Assembly (NCBI GenBank): GCA_016235745.1
Contig: JACRJA010000017.1
Coordinates: 62,001-126,000, forward strand
Direction: 5' to 3'
DNA length: 64,000 nucleotides
DNA from: Rhodocyclales bacterium
Lineage (GTDB): Bacteria; Pseudomonadota; Gammaproteobacteria; Burkholderiales; Rhodocyclaceae
Part shown: positions 20,162-29,635 of the stretch, in pieces
Layout: each line of letters opens with the position of its first letter
Numbering within the stretch: position 1 is the stretch's first letter
Translations under genes and position numbers: made by a program
The notes under the pieces: model-generated
The model's database searches: none
What the model saw: the letters and a program-made list of their open reading frames with translations, nothing else
Told to the model about the DNA's origin: nothing

Positions 20162-21037
20162 ATGAACGCGAATTTCGACTGGCGGGCGCGCCTGCCGCTC
20201 TATTGGCAACTGATCCGGGGGGACCGACCCATCGGCACGCTGCTGCTGCTGTGGCCGACCCTGATCGCCCTGTGGTGGGCCGCGGGCGGGGTGCCGCCGC
20301 CGGGAGTCTTCTTCGTCTTCGTGGTCGGTACTTTTCTCATGCGCTCGGCCGGTTGCGCCATCAACGACTGGGCCGACCGCGACTTCGACGCCCACGTCGA
20401 ACGCACGCGCGAGCGGCCGCTTGCCGCCGGGAAGATCTCGCCCGCGGAGGCGCTCAAGGTCGCCGCAGTGCTGGCGGGGCTTGCCTTTCTCCTGGTGCTG
20501 CCACTGGGCTGGAAGGTGGTGGCGTGGTCGGTGCCGGCCCTGTTCATCGCCGCCACCTATCCTTTCACCAAGCGTTTCCTGCCGGTGCCGCAGGCCTATC
20601 TGGGCGTGGCGTTCTCCTTCGGCATCCCCATGGCCTGGGTAGCGGTCCGCGGCGAAACCGACGCGGCGTGCTGGACCCTTTTCGCCGCCAACTTCTTCTG
20701 GACCATCGCCTACGATACCGAATACGCCATGGCCGACCGGCCCGACGACCTGAAATTGCCGGTGCATTCCTCGGCCATCACCTTCGGGCGCTGGGACGTG
20801 CTGGCGGTTTTTCTTTGCTATCTGGCGGCGTTCGCGTTGTGGGCGCGCGCTGGCATCCTCGCCGAGGCCGGGGCGCCGTTCCTCGTCTCGCTGGTGGTGG
20901 CCGCGGGCATCGCCGCTTACCATCTGGAACTCATCGGCACGCGCGAGCCGGCACGCTGCTTCAAGGCGTTCCTGCACAACAACTATCTCGGGCTCGCGCT
21001 CTTTGCCGGCGTCGTGCTCGATCTGTGGCGCGCTTGA
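20162..21037 (+). CDS. ubiA: 4-hydroxybenzoate octaprenyltransferase
   Basis: This is a 291-residue integral membrane prenyltransferase that attaches the polyprenyl tail to 4-hydroxybenzoate. Both Asp-rich motifs are complete: INDWADRDFDAHVERTRERP (about residues 67-86) and YDTEYAMADRPDDLKLPVHS (about 184-203). About eight hydrophobic helices separate them. It lies between ubiC and pyrF with very short spacers, in the recG-ubiC-ubiA-pyrF-ubiD run. Confidence 0.96.
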   Translation: MNANFDWRARLPLYWQLIRGDRPIGTLLLLWPTLIALWWAAGGVPPPGVFFVFVVGTFLMRSAGCAINDWADRDFDAHVERTRERPLAAGKISPAEALKVAAVLAGLAFLLVLPLGWKVVAWSVPALFIAATYPFTKRFLPVPQAYLGVAFSFGIPMAWVAVRGETDAACWTLFAANFFWTIAYDTEYAMADRPDDLKLPVHSSAITFGRWDVLAVFLCYLAAFALWARAGILAEAGAPFLVSLVVAAGIAAYHLELIGTREPARCFKAFLHNNYLGLALFAGVVLDLWRA

Positions 21038-21049
21038 AGGGAGAATGAA

Positions 21050-21895
21050 GTGACGCAGACGGCTTTTCTCGAATTACTGCGCGGGCGCTGGCGCGATCCG
21101 GCGCGCCTGCTGTGCGTAGGGCTGGATCCGGAGCCGGAGCGCTTGCCGCACGCCCTGCGCCGCCTGCCGCTCGCCGAAGGGGTCTGGGGGTTCTGCCGCG
21201 GGGTGATCGATGCCTGCGCGCCTTACGTGTGCGCCTTCAAGCCGCAGATCGCCCATTTTGCCGCCCTGGGGTTGGAGGGCGTGCTCGAGCGGCTGATCGC
21301 CCACGTGAAGGCGCACCATCCCGACATTGCCGTGATCCTCGATGCCAAGCGCGGCGACATCGGCTCCACCGCCCGCCACTACGCGCGCGAGGCGTTCGAG
21401 CGCTACGGGGCCGACGCGGTCACGGTCAATCCCTATCTGGGCGGCGATTCGCTCGAACCTTTCTTCGCTTACCCGGGCAAGGGGGTGTTCGTGCTGTGCC
21501 GTACCTCCAACCCAGGAAGCGCCGAACTGCAGGCGCTGGAACTGGCGGGCGGCGAGCGGCTCTTCGAGCGCGTGGCGCGCCTGGCTTCTGGTCCGTGGAA
21601 CACGAACGGGCAGGCGGGCTTGGTGGTGGGCGCAACCTGGCCGCAGGAGGTGGCGCGGGTGCGCGCGCTCGCGCCGGGCGTGCCGCTGCTCGTGCCGGGC
21701 ATCGGTGCGCAAGGGGGGGATCTGGCGGCCACGGTGCGCGCCGGCTGGTGGCGCCCGGAATTTCCCGGCCTGATTCTGAATGCCTCGCGCGCCGTGCTCT
21801 ACGCGAGCCAGGGCGAGGATTGGCAGCACGCCTCTGCCGCCGCGGCGCAGGCCCTCGTGGCCGAGGTGCGCGCGCTGCTCGCCGATGTGGAGTGA
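21050..21895 (+). CDS. pyrF: Orotidine 5'-phosphate decarboxylase
   Basis: This enzyme carries out the last step of UMP synthesis. The 281 residues and the motif [18 protein letters not shown] (about residues 98-115, catalytic Lys and Asp) put it in the longer type 2 subfamily found in many actinobacteria and proteobacteria. [13 protein letters not shown] and [20 protein letters not shown] are also typical. The GTG at 21050 is preceded by GGGAG at a suitable distance. It is embedded between ubiA and ubiD, apparently as a co-transcribed but pathway-unrelated gene. Confidence 0.94.
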   Translation: MTQTAFLELLRGRWRDPARLLCVGLDPEPERLPHALRRLPLAEGVWGFCRGVIDACAPYVCAFKPQIAHFAALGLEGVLERLIAHVKAHHPDIAVILDAKRGDIGSTARHYAREAFERYGADAVTVNPYLGGDSLEPFFAYPGKGVFVLCRTSNPGSAELQALELAGGERLFERVARLASGPWNTNGQAGLVVGATWPQEVARVRALAPGVPLLVPGIGAQGGDLAATVRAGWWRPEFPGLILNASRAVLYASQGEDWQHASAAAAQALVAEVRALLADVE

Positions 21896-21900
21896 GCGGC

Positions 21901-23394
21901 GTGGCCTTCGCTGATCTGCGCGAATTTCTTGCCCGGCTCGAGGCGCTGGGCGAACTCAAACGGGTGTCCGAGCCGGTGGATACACACCTGGAGCTCACGG
22001 CGCTTGCCGAGCGCGTCCTGCGGCGCCAAGGGCCGGCACTGCTCATCGAACGGCCGCACACCCAAGGCCAGGCGCATTCGGTCCCGGCGCTGGCCAATCT
22101 CTTCGGCACGCCGCGCCGCGTACTGCTGGGCATGGGGCAGGACGTGGGCGAGGACGGCGACTGGCGCGAACCGCTGCGCGACGTCGGGCGACTGCTCGCC
22201 TATCTCAAGGAACCGGAACCGCCGCGCGGCTGGCGCGATGCCTGGGAGAAGATGCCCGTGCTGCGCAAGGTGCTCGACATGGCGCCGAAGCTCGTCTCGC
22301 GCGCGCCCTGTCGCGACGTGGTGTGGGAAGGGGCGGAGCTCGACCTTTCCCGGCTGCCCATCCAGCACTGCTGGCCGCAGGACGCGGGCCCGCTCATCAC
22401 CTGGGGGCTGGTGGTCACCCGCGGGCCGCACAAGAAGCGGCAGAACCTGGGGATCTACCGCCAGCAAGTGATCGGGCCCGACCGGGTGATCATGCGCTGG
22501 CTCGCGCATCGCGGCGGGGCGATCGACTACGCCGAACACGCCCGGCTGCACCCCGACGAGCCTTTCCCCGTGGCGGTGGTGATCGGCTGCGACCCGGCCA
22601 CTCTCCTCGCCGCGGTCACGCCGGTGCCCGACACCCTTTCCGAATACCAGTTCGCCGGCTTGCTGCGCGGGGCCAAGACCGAGCTCACCACGGCCGTGGG
22701 CGGCTTGCAGGTGCCGGCGCGGGCCGAGATCGTGCTCGAAGGGCACATCCATCCGGGTGACACGGCCCTCGAGGGTCCGTTCGGAGATCACACCGGCTAC
22801 TACAACGAGCAGGCGGTCTTTCCCGTGCTCACGCTCGAGCGCATCACGCTGCGGCGCGAGGCGATCTACCACACCACCTACACCGGCAAGCCGCCCGACG
22901 AGCCGGCGGTGCTGGGGGTGGCGCTGAACGAAGTCTTCGTGCCGCTGCTACAGCGCCAGTATCCCGAGATCGTCGATTTCTACCTGCCGCCGGAGGGGTG
23001 TTCCTACCGCCTGGCGCTGGTGTCGATCAAAAAGGCCTATCCGGGGCACGCCAAGCGCGTGATGTTCGGCATCTGGGGCTTCCTGCGCCAGTTCATGTAC
23101 ACCAAGTTCATCGTGGTGGTGGATGAAGACGTCGACATCCGCAACTGGCAGGAAGTGATCTGGGCGCTCACCACGCGGGTGGACGCGGCGCGCGATACGC
23201 TCATCGCCGAGCACACGCCCATCGATTATCTCGACTTTGCCTCCCCCGAAGCCGGGCTGGGCAGCAAGATGGGGATCGACGCCACCAACAAGTGGCCCGG
23301 GGAGACGCACAGGGAGTGGGGCCGGGCCATCGTCCAGGATCCGGAGGTGGAGGCGCGCGCGGCGGCGCTCGTCGAGCGGCTGCTGGGCGGCTGA
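21901..23394 (+). CDS. ubiD: 4-hydroxy-3-polyprenylbenzoate decarboxylase
   Basis: This is a 497-residue prenyl-FMN-dependent decarboxylase of ubiquinone synthesis. It opens [20 protein letters not shown] and contains the motifs [19 protein letters not shown] (about residues 180-198), [12 protein letters not shown] (about 289-300, with the catalytic E and D region), and [20 protein letters not shown] (about 390-410). The C-terminal [15 protein letters not shown] is complete. The GTG at 21901 is chosen because GGAG lies about 8 bases upstream and it gives the family length. Its cofactor-making partner ubiX is not in the window. Confidence 0.95.
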   Translation: MAFADLREFLARLEALGELKRVSEPVDTHLELTALAERVLRRQGPALLIERPHTQGQAHSVPALANLFGTPRRVLLGMGQDVGEDGDWREPLRDVGRLLAYLKEPEPPRGWRDAWEKMPVLRKVLDMAPKLVSRAPCRDVVWEGAELDLSRLPIQHCWPQDAGPLITWGLVVTRGPHKKRQNLGIYRQQVIGPDRVIMRWLAHRGGAIDYAEHARLHPDEPFPVAVVIGCDPATLLAAVTPVPDTLSEYQFAGLLRGAKTELTTAVGGLQVPARAEIVLEGHIHPGDTALEGPFGDHTGYYNEQAVFPVLTLERITLRREAIYHTTYTGKPPDEPAVLGVALNEVFVPLLQRQYPEIVDFYLPPEGCSYRLALVSIKKAYPGHAKRVMFGIWGFLRQFMYTKFIVVVDEDVDIRNWQEVIWALTTRVDAARDTLIAEHTPIDYLDFASPEAGLGSKMGIDATNKWPGETHREWGRAIVQDPEVEARAAALVERLLGG

Positions 23395-23410
23395 GCGCGC
23401 CGCGCGCCGT

Positions 23411-25510
23411 CTAACCGCCCGTCGCGTCCTCCACCAGCCCGTTGTGCCGCAGCAAGGCGTCGATGCGCGGCTCGCGGCCGCGGAAGGCGCGGAAGGATTC
23501 GGCCGCAGGGCGGCTCGCGCCTACGGCCAGGATCTCGCGCCAGAAGCGGCGTCCGGTGTCGGGGTCGACCACGGTGCCGCTGCGCACCTGGGCTTCCTCG
23601 AACGCCTCGTAGGCATCGGCCGAGAGCACTTCCGCCCATTTGTAGCTGTAGTAGCCGGCCGCGTAGCCGCCGGCGAAGATGTGCGAGAAGCTCTGGGGAA
23701 AGCGCTGCCAGGAGGGCGGGCGGATCACCGCCACCTCGTCGCGCACCTCTTCCAGGATGCGCTGCACCTCGGCAAGCGGCACGCGTTCGGGCGCCGGTTC
23801 CTGCGCCCGGGCGAGTTCGCGGTGGATGCGCAGATCGAAGAGCGAGAATTCGATCTGGCGCACCATCTGCATGCCGGCCTGGAAGTTCTTGGCCGCGCGC
23901 ATCTTCTCGTAGAGCGGGCGCGGCAGCGGCTCGCCCGTGTCGACGTGCGCCGTGATGTGCTGCAGCACTTCCCATTCCCAGGCGAAGTTTTCCATGAACT
24001 GGCTGGGCAGCTCGACCGCATCCCATTCGACGTGATTGATGCCCGAGATGGGCGCCTCGTCGACCTGGGTGAGCATGTGATGCAGCCCGTGGCCCATTTC
24101 GTGGAAGAGGGTGAGCACGTCGTCGTGGGTCAACGTGGGGGGAGTGCCGTCTACCGGGGGGGCGAAGTTGCACACGAGGTAGGCCACTGGCAGCATGAGG
24201 GCCTCGCCCTCGCGCCGGCGCGATTTGGCGCTGTCCATCCAGGCGCCGCCGCGCTTGGTGTCGCGGGCGTAGAGGTCGACGTAGAAATAGGCGATGGCTT
24301 CGCCCGCGCGCTCGACGCGGTAGAAGCGCACGTCCGGATGCCAGACCGGGGCGCTGTCAGGCACCAGCCGTACGCCGAAGAGGCGCTCGAGAAGCGCGAA
24401 GAGCCCCTGTAGCACGCGCGGCAGGGGCAGGTAGCGCCGCACTTCCTGTTCGGAATAGTCGTAACGCGCTTGGCGCAGCTTCTCCGAGGCGTAGGCGAGG
24501 TCCCAGGGTTCGAGCGGATCGAGCCCGAGGGTGTCGCGGGCGAAGGCGCACAGCTCTTCCAGGTCGCGCTGGGCGAAGGGCTTGGCCCGGGCGGCGGGTT
24601 CCCGCAGGAAGGAGGCGACTTCCTCGGGATGGTCGGCCATCTTGGGCACCAGCGAGTAGCTGGCGTAGTCGGGATAGCCGAGAAGCAGCGCTTCTTCGCC
24701 GCGCAGCGCCAGGATGCGCTCGATGAGCGGGCCGTTGTCGCGCTCGGGCGGGCCGAATTCGGACGCGCGCGTGGCGTGCGCCCGGTACAGGCGCTCGCGC
24801 AGGCGGCGATCGTCGGCGTACTGCATCACCGGCAGGTAGAAGGGCATCTGCAGGGTGAAGCACCAGCCGGGTCGGCCCTGCGCCTGCGCCGCCGCGCGCG
24901 CCATGGCGCGCACTTCCTCGGGAATGCCAGACAGTTGCGCCTCGTCTTCGATCCATTCCTGGTAGGCGTTGGTGGCATCGAGCAGGTTTTCCGAGAACTT
25001 GGCCGCGAGCGCCGAGAGTTCCTGCTGGATGTCGCGGTGGCGGGGTTTCTTCTCGGGGGGCAGTTCCGCGCCGGCGAGGCGATGGTCGCGCAGGTCGAGC
25101 TCGATCACGCGGCGCCGTTCGGGCGCGAGGCGGGCGAACTCTGGGCTTTGCGCAAGCGCCTGCAGCTTGCGGTAGAGCGCCTCGTCCTGTCCCAGCTCGC
25201 TCCAGAAGCGCGTGACCTCGGGCAGCATCCTGTTGTAGGCCTCGCGCCAGGCGGGAGTGTCCATCACGCTGTGCAGGTGTCCGATCACGCCCCAGGCGTC
25301 GGAGAGCCGTTCGAGCGCGCGCTCGAGCGGCGCGACGAATTCATCCCAGGTGGGCGGCGTGCGCTCGTCTACGGCGTGCGCGAGCGCGGCGCGGGCTCGC
25401 GCGATGAGCTCGGAGATGAGCGGTTCGACGTCTTCCGGGCGCAGCCGGTCGAACGGGGGGAGCTGAAAGGAGTGCAGCAAGGGGTGTTCTTGAAACGAAG
25501 GGGTGTTCAT
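23411..25510 (-). CDS. prlC: Oligopeptidase A (M3 family metallopeptidase)
   Basis: This is a cytoplasmic zinc peptidase of the M3 family that degrades short peptides such as released signal peptides. With the start at 25510 it has 699 residues. The zinc site HEMGHGLHHML and the downstream Glu-bearing segment HVEWDAVELPSQFMENFAWE (about residues 480-510) are intact, and the C terminus contains FAGGYAAGYYSYKWAEVLSADA, typical of PrlC/Dcp enzymes. GAGGACGAG precedes the chosen ATG; a reading to 25549 adds 13 residues without support. It is convergent with ubiD and lies downstream of the MFS gene on the same strand. Confidence 0.95.
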   Translation of the reverse strand: MNTPSFQEHPLLHSFQLPPFDRLRPEDVEPLISELIARARAALAHAVDERTPPTWDEFVAPLERALERLSDAWGVIGHLHSVMDTPAWREAYNRMLPEVTRFWSELGQDEALYRKLQALAQSPEFARLAPERRRVIELDLRDHRLAGAELPPEKKPRHRDIQQELSALAAKFSENLLDATNAYQEWIEDEAQLSGIPEEVRAMARAAAQAQGRPGWCFTLQMPFYLPVMQYADDRRLRERLYRAHATRASEFGPPERDNGPLIERILALRGEEALLLGYPDYASYSLVPKMADHPEEVASFLREPAARAKPFAQRDLEELCAFARDTLGLDPLEPWDLAYASEKLRQARYDYSEQEVRRYLPLPRVLQGLFALLERLFGVRLVPDSAPVWHPDVRFYRVERAGEAIAYFYVDLYARDTKRGGAWMDSAKSRRREGEALMLPVAYLVCNFAPPVDGTPPTLTHDDVLTLFHEMGHGLHHMLTQVDEAPISGINHVEWDAVELPSQFMENFAWEWEVLQHITAHVDTGEPLPRPLYEKMRAAKNFQAGMQMVRQIEFSLFDLRIHRELARAQEPAPERVPLAEVQRILEEVRDEVAVIRPPSWQRFPQSFSHIFAGGYAAGYYSYKWAEVLSADAYEAFEEAQVRSGTVVDPDTGRRFWREILAVGASRPAAESFRAFRGREPRIDALLRHNGLVEDATGG

Positions 25511-25530
25511 CTCGTCCTCTAGGTTCTTCT

Positions 25531-26781
25531 TCAGATGCCATTGTGCCACTGGTTGCGGGCGCGCGTTTCACGCACGAGACAGGCGCCGAGGAAACCGAGG
25601 GCCGCGGCGGCGGCCAGGCAGGCGATCGCCGCGGTGAAATGCTCGGGCGCGTAGATGCGCACGCCGTCGACCACCGAGCCGTTCCAGGCATGGTCGATGA
25701 GCGCGCCGGCGAACGGTTGCAGGAGGGCGCCGCCGAGGAAGCCTCCCATGTTGGTGAGCGCCGTGCTCATGCCCGAGAGCGCCGGCGGGTTGACCTCCTT
25801 GGCGCAGGCCCAGGTGAGCGAGAAGGAGGAAGTGGCAAGGCCCATCAGGGCAAAGAGGGGGAACGTGAGGCGTTCGGGCAGAGGACCGGCGAAGAGGCAC
25901 ACGCCCCAGCAGGCGAGGTAGACGGTGGCGGCGGGAAGCAGCACCGCTTTGCGCCGCGCGAGCCGGTCGGAGAGGGCCCCAATGGCCAGGCAGCCGAGGG
26001 CAAAGGCGAGAAAGTAGAGCGAGAGATGGTGCGAAGCCTGCAGTTTCGTCAGCCCGTGCACGCTCATGAGGTAGGGGGTCGCCCACAGGCCGGCGAAGGC
26101 GAAGAAGCTGCCGGCGATGCCGAAGTTGGCGAGCACGGCGGGCCAGGTGGCGCGGTTGCGCAGGATGGTAGCCAGCCCCCCGAGGATCACGGTGCGGTCG
26201 AAGCGCTTGAGCGTGTCGGGGCGCTCCGGTTCGATGAAGCGCCAGCACAGCACGGCGATGGCGAGCGAGGCCAGTGCCGTGGCCACGAACACGCCGCGCC
26301 AGCCCGTGAGTTGCGCCAGCGCCGTGAGCGGCGTGCCGGCGAGCACCGCCCCGAGGTTGCCGACGAACATGCCCAGGCCCACGAGGGAGGCGAAGCGGCG
26401 TTCGTCGTACCACAGGGCGAAGAGTTTGAGCATGGCGATGAAGGTGACCGACACGCCCAGGCCGGTGAGGGTGCGCCCGGCGAGCGCCACGTCGAGCGAA
26501 GGGGCGAGCGCGAAGAGCAGGCTTCCCGCGGCGGCGATGAACCCGCCCGCCACGATGATGCGCCGCGGCCCTACGGTATCGGCCAGGATGCCGGTGGGCA
26601 GCTGCATCAGAGTGTAGACGTAGAAATAGGTGGCGGCGAGGGTGCCGAGCGAGGCGGCGCTGGTGTGGAAAGCCGCGGCGAGCTCGGTGGCGATGCCGGC
26701 CGGGGCGAAGCGGTGGAAAAAGGACAGGACGTAGGCGGCGATGATGACGACGAGCGCCGTGGTGCGGCGGTTGTTGATCAT
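25531..26781 (-). CDS. Major facilitator superfamily transporter
   Basis: This is a 416-residue protein with about 12 transmembrane segments. The N-terminal half contains YFYVYTLMQLPTGILADTVGPRRI, which includes the loop 2-3 MFS signature (GxLADxxGxRR pattern), and the half-repeat appears later as LAIGALSDRLARRKAVLL. This arrangement resembles the metabolite:proton symporter subgroup (nitrate/nitrite or hexuronate-like), but the substrate cannot be assigned. The ATG at 26781 with GAGGAG upstream is preferred to a start at 26832, which would lie inside a repeat element. The gene stops 20 bases before the start of oligopeptidase A. Confidence 0.85.
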   Translation of the reverse strand: MINNRRTTALVVIIAAYVLSFFHRFAPAGIATELAAAFHTSAASLGTLAATYFYVYTLMQLPTGILADTVGPRRIIVAGGFIAAAGSLLFALAPSLDVALAGRTLTGLGVSVTFIAMLKLFALWYDERRFASLVGLGMFVGNLGAVLAGTPLTALAQLTGWRGVFVATALASLAIAVLCWRFIEPERPDTLKRFDRTVILGGLATILRNRATWPAVLANFGIAGSFFAFAGLWATPYLMSVHGLTKLQASHHLSLYFLAFALGCLAIGALSDRLARRKAVLLPAATVYLACWGVCLFAGPLPERLTFPLFALMGLATSSFSLTWACAKEVNPPALSGMSTALTNMGGFLGGALLQPFAGALIDHAWNGSVVDGVRIYAPEHFTAAIACLAAAAALGFLGACLVRETRARNQWHNGI

Positions 26782-26803
26782 GGGGAGTCTCCTCTTTTTG
26801 GGT

Positions 26804-26938
26804 GCCGCGAACACCCTGCTGTGCGGCTGCATGGCGGCGCTGCGCAGAGCTCGGAGGTTCGCCTATCTTCGTGATAGGTCTCGCCTGCTGCGCTCCGGGC
26901 GCCTTGCCCTGCAGCCGCTCGCGACGGTCGTTCGCGGC
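26804..26938 (+). repeat. 135-bp palindromic dispersed element, copy A
   Basis: The element is bounded by the perfect 9-bp inverted repeat GCCGCGAAC (26804-26812) and GTTCGCGGC (26930-26938). The two halves are imperfect reverse complements of each other around a central CTATC/GATAG hairpin near 26865-26878, so the whole unit can fold into one long hairpin. It is about 83% identical by eye over 114 bases to copy B at 61010-61143, in opposite orientation. It lies in the 220-base gap between purC and the MFS gene; otherwise that gap holds nothing recognisable. Confidence 0.8.
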
Positions 26939-27001
26939 GCCCTTTTGTTTTCGGGGTTGCGGCGAAGGGGCCATCGGCGGAATTGCTGCCTCGAGGATGC
27001 G

Positions 27002-27922
27002 TTATTCCGGCAGCGATCGCCCAACCAGCCGCCGATACGCCTCGCGATACTTCTCGGCGGTCTTCCGGATGACTTCTTCGGGCAGCCGCGGGCCGGGGGC
27101 GGTCTTGTCCCAGGCGAGCGTTTCGAGATAGTCGCGCACGTACTGCTTGTCGAAGGAAGGCGGGTTGGCGCCGGGCTGCCAGGCGTCGGCCGGCCAAAAC
27201 CGGGAGGAATCGGGGGTGAGCACCTCGTCGATGAGGTGCAGCACGCCGGCCGCGTCGATGCCGAACTCGAACTTGGTGTCGGCGATGAGGATGCCGCGCT
27301 CGGCAGCATAGTCGCGCGCCCGGCGGTAGAGTTCGAGCGCCGCGGTCCTGGCCTGGCGCGCCAGGGCGGCGCCGTCGTGCGGCGCGAGCTTCGCGGCGCA
27401 CAGCGCCTCGGCCTGCTCGAAGGAGATGTTCTCGTCGTGCTCGCCCGCCTCGGCCTTGGTGGCCGGGGTGAAGATCGGCTCGGGCAGCCGCTCGGCAAGC
27501 CGCAGCCCCGGCGGCAGCGCGATGCCGCACACGCTGCCTTGCTGCTGATATTCCTTCCAGCCGGAACCGATGAGATAGCCGCGCACCACCGCTTCGATGG
27601 GCAGCGGCGTCATGCGCTTGACCACCATGGCCCGCCCGGCGACCTGGTCCCGCTCTGCGGGCGAGACGACGCTGGCCGGATCGATCCCGCTGCGGTGATC
27701 CGGCACGATGCCAGCGAGCCGCTCGAGCCAGAATTCGGTGATCGCCGTGAGCACCTGGCCCTTGCCCGGAATGGGGTCGGGCAGCACGACGTCGAAGGCG
27801 GAGAGCCGGTCGGTGGCTATCACGAGGAGCTTGTCCTCGCCCACTGCGTAGAGGTCGCGAACCTTGCCGCGTCCGATGAGCGGCAAACTGGTGATGTGCG
27901 TCTCGAAGATCGCCTCGGCCAT
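27002..27922 (-). CDS. purC: SAICAR synthase
   Basis: This is phosphoribosylaminoimidazole-succinocarboxamide synthase of purine biosynthesis. The 306-residue protein is the longer form common in betaproteobacteria and fungi. Landmarks are [22 protein letters not shown] (split around residues 19-40), [15 protein letters not shown] (about 42-56), [16 protein letters not shown] (about 112-127), and [21 protein letters not shown] (about 203-223). GGAAAGGA lies just upstream of the ATG. The accessory operon ends only 44 bases upstream on the same strand, so purC could receive read-through transcription from it. Confidence 0.96.
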   Translation of the reverse strand: MAEAIFETHITSLPLIGRGKVRDLYAVGEDKLLVIATDRLSAFDVVLPDPIPGKGQVLTAITEFWLERLAGIVPDHRSGIDPASVVSPAERDQVAGRAMVVKRMTPLPIEAVVRGYLIGSGWKEYQQQGSVCGIALPPGLRLAERLPEPIFTPATKAEAGEHDENISFEQAEALCAAKLAPHDGAALARQARTAALELYRRARDYAAERGILIADTKFEFGIDAAGVLHLIDEVLTPDSSRFWPADAWQPGANPPSFDKQYVRDYLETLAWDKTAPGPRLPEEVIRKTAEKYREAYRRLVGRSLPE

Positions 27923-27966
27923 GGGTCCTTTCCTGGCATTTTGGAAGAGGAATTATCGCACGGGCG

Positions 27967-28197
27967 CTAGCCCTCGTGCTCCACCACGCGATGGACCCGG
28001 CGCACGCCTTCCTGACGCCGCGCCACGGCGGCGCAGGTGTTCATGGCCGGGGCGAAGCGCCGTTCCATGCAGCCCTGCAGGGTGGAATAGCCGGAAAGCC
28101 GAATCTCGCGCAGCTCGCCGATGCGCTGACGCACGAGCGATGCATAGGCGTTGGCGGCGATGGAGTGTTCGATGAAGTAGGGGCGAAGCTTCCTCAC
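27967..28197 (-). pseudogene. Fragment of a DUF3422-family gene
   Basis: This 76-codon frame starts with a GTG that overlaps the HNH gene stop by 4 bases. Its sequence, from AANAYASLVRQRIGELREIR through YSTLQGCMERRFAPAMNTC, matches the helical middle of DUF3422 membrane-anchored proteins as I remember them (AYxxLVxxRIxxLREERxxGxxTxxEFMxRRxxPAMRT). The N-terminal domain (about 250 residues) and the C-terminal membrane helices of a normal 430-residue DUF3422 protein are missing. It therefore looks like a remnant cut by insertion or deletion, although it could still be translated by coupling. Confidence 0.6.
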
Positions 28198-28940
28198 TCG
28201 GCAAGGAAGACGTGCGCCGCGTGCCAGGCGAGGAAGGGCGCATGCGCTTCGGTCAGGCCGTGCACGCGGCGGGGTGCGGTGAGGCCCAGAATGGCGAGCG
28301 CGGCGGGCGACAGGCGGCGCGAGGCTTCGACCCGGCCGTCGGGCTGCACCGTGATGAGGCCCTGGTCGTAGGCCGCGTCCAGATGCGCGGCCAGCAGCAG
28401 GCCGTTGTGCACGTCGAGCCGCTCGGCGTCGCTCGCATCCTTCCACGGCTTGGCGTGGCTGGCGCGCAAAAGCTGCGGCACGTCGAGGCCGGTGATCGCG
28501 CAGCGCCCGCCCCAGTACTCGAACAGCCCCTGGCGAAACAGCGCCTGGCCGCGGCGCTGACGCACCAGCGCTTCGGCCTCGGTGACGTCGATGCGGGCCG
28601 TGGCGGCCCGGTAATCGTCGAGCAGCGCATGGGGCAAGGTGCGCTCCAGCACCCGCGCCCGGTGCAGCAGCGTCAGCAGGTCGTTGGCTGAAGCGAGCTC
28701 GCGCGCGCCCTGCGCCCCGCCGGGCAGGGCACCGTTCCAGGGCATGCCGAGCGTAATCTCGGTCAGCACGTCGCGGCGCGACAATGCGGCGATCATTGTT
28801 TCGTCTTGGGCGCGCAACCACAGCTTGAGATTGCGGCCCGGAATGGCGAACGCCAGCCAGCCGTCGGCCTCACCCAGTTCGACGACGAAACCGGCGTCGT
28901 GGGCGAGCTTGGCGAGCAGGATCGGCGAGAGCGCGCTCAT
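28194..28940 (-). CDS. HNH endonuclease (HNH_2 type)
   Basis: This is a 248-residue protein. The C-terminal half holds an HNH nuclease domain: CAITGLDVPQLLRASHAKPW (about residues 150-169) supplies the first Cys and His, then DVHNGLLLAAHLDAAYDQGL (about 180-199) supplies N and the last H, in the pattern of HNH_2 proteins (PF13391) common in restriction and defence loci. The first 130 residues are not recognised; they could be a DNA- or modification-sensing domain. The ATG at 28940 overlaps the ligase gene stop by 4 bases (ATGA), which argues for translational coupling and a shared job. The target is unknown. Confidence 0.8.
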   Translation of the reverse strand: MSALSPILLAKLAHDAGFVVELGEADGWLAFAIPGRNLKLWLRAQDETMIAALSRRDVLTEITLGMPWNGALPGGAQGARELASANDLLTLLHRARVLERTLPHALLDDYRAATARIDVTEAEALVRQRRGQALFRQGLFEYWGGRCAITGLDVPQLLRASHAKPWKDASDAERLDVHNGLLLAAHLDAAYDQGLITVQPDGRVEASRRLSPAALAILGLTAPRRVHGLTEAHAPFLAWHAAHVFLAE

Positions 28941-29626
28941 GCCGGATGCGCCGCCAGCCGGTTGTGCGCCGGCGCGCGGCGCCGCCAGTGGGCGTCGATC
29001 GCCTGCACGAAGTCGGCGCACACCAGCTTGGCCCGCGCCGCGCACCAGTCACCGGCGTCGCGGCGCAGCACGAAACCCTCGACGTGCGGCGCACCGAAAG
29101 CCGACGGGGTGCGATCGAGCAGGCGTTTGAGCGCATCCAGCGTCATCCGTCCCCGCGCGACTTCGGGCACCGCAGGGATGCCAATTCGTTGCAGCAGCGC
29201 GTTGCGCCGCGCCACGCTCCAGAAGCGCCCGCTGGCGCGGTCATAGACATCGAAGCCGATGAACCAGTCCGGCAGCGCCGTGTAGGGAATGCTGTGGGTG
29301 AAGGCGCACCATTCGCCGAATAGGATGAGATCGGGCGTGAGCGCCTCGCGCAGCCCGGCCTCATGCTGCGCCAGCCAGGCCGGCAGCCGGGCGAACTGGC
29401 CGACATGGGGCTCGTACAGGTACTGGCCGCGGTTCTGGGCGCGCAGCCTGCCATCCGGAGCCAGCGACAGCCCCAGGTTGGCGCCGTCGAGCTTTTCTTC
29501 TACCACTACTTCACCCGCCAGCAGCGCCTGAACCTCGGCGGGCGCAAGCACCTTGTCGTCACGCGGCGCGCCCGGGCCGAGCCAGGCCAGGTGCGGCGTG
29601 TGGGGGAAGCGGAAAAAGTCAGTCAT
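28937..29626 (-). CDS. ATP-dependent RNA-ligase-fold protein
   Basis: This is a 229-residue nucleotidyltransferase of the RNA ligase superfamily (PF09414 type). Motif I is EEKLDGANLG with the candidate adenylated Lys at residue 45; motif III is LFGEWCAFTHS (about 111-121); motif IV is VEGFVLRRD (about 185-193); motif V is AKLVCADF (about 200-207). All five core motifs of a covalent ligase are recognisable, but there is no extra C-terminal domain. It may seal or adenylylate RNA ends. A GTG at 29635 directly after the PIN stop (TGAGTG) is an alternative start. Immediately upstream is a PIN nuclease and downstream an HNH nuclease. Confidence 0.75.
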   Translation of the reverse strand: MTDFFRFPHTPHLAWLGPGAPRDDKVLAPAEVQALLAGEVVVEEKLDGANLGLSLAPDGRLRAQNRGQYLYEPHVGQFARLPAWLAQHEAGLREALTPDLILFGEWCAFTHSIPYTALPDWFIGFDVYDRASGRFWSVARRNALLQRIGIPAVPEVARGRMTLDALKRLLDRTPSAFGAPHVEGFVLRRDAGDWCAARAKLVCADFVQAIDAHWRRRAPAHNRLAAHPA

Positions 29627-29635
29627 CACGTCCAC

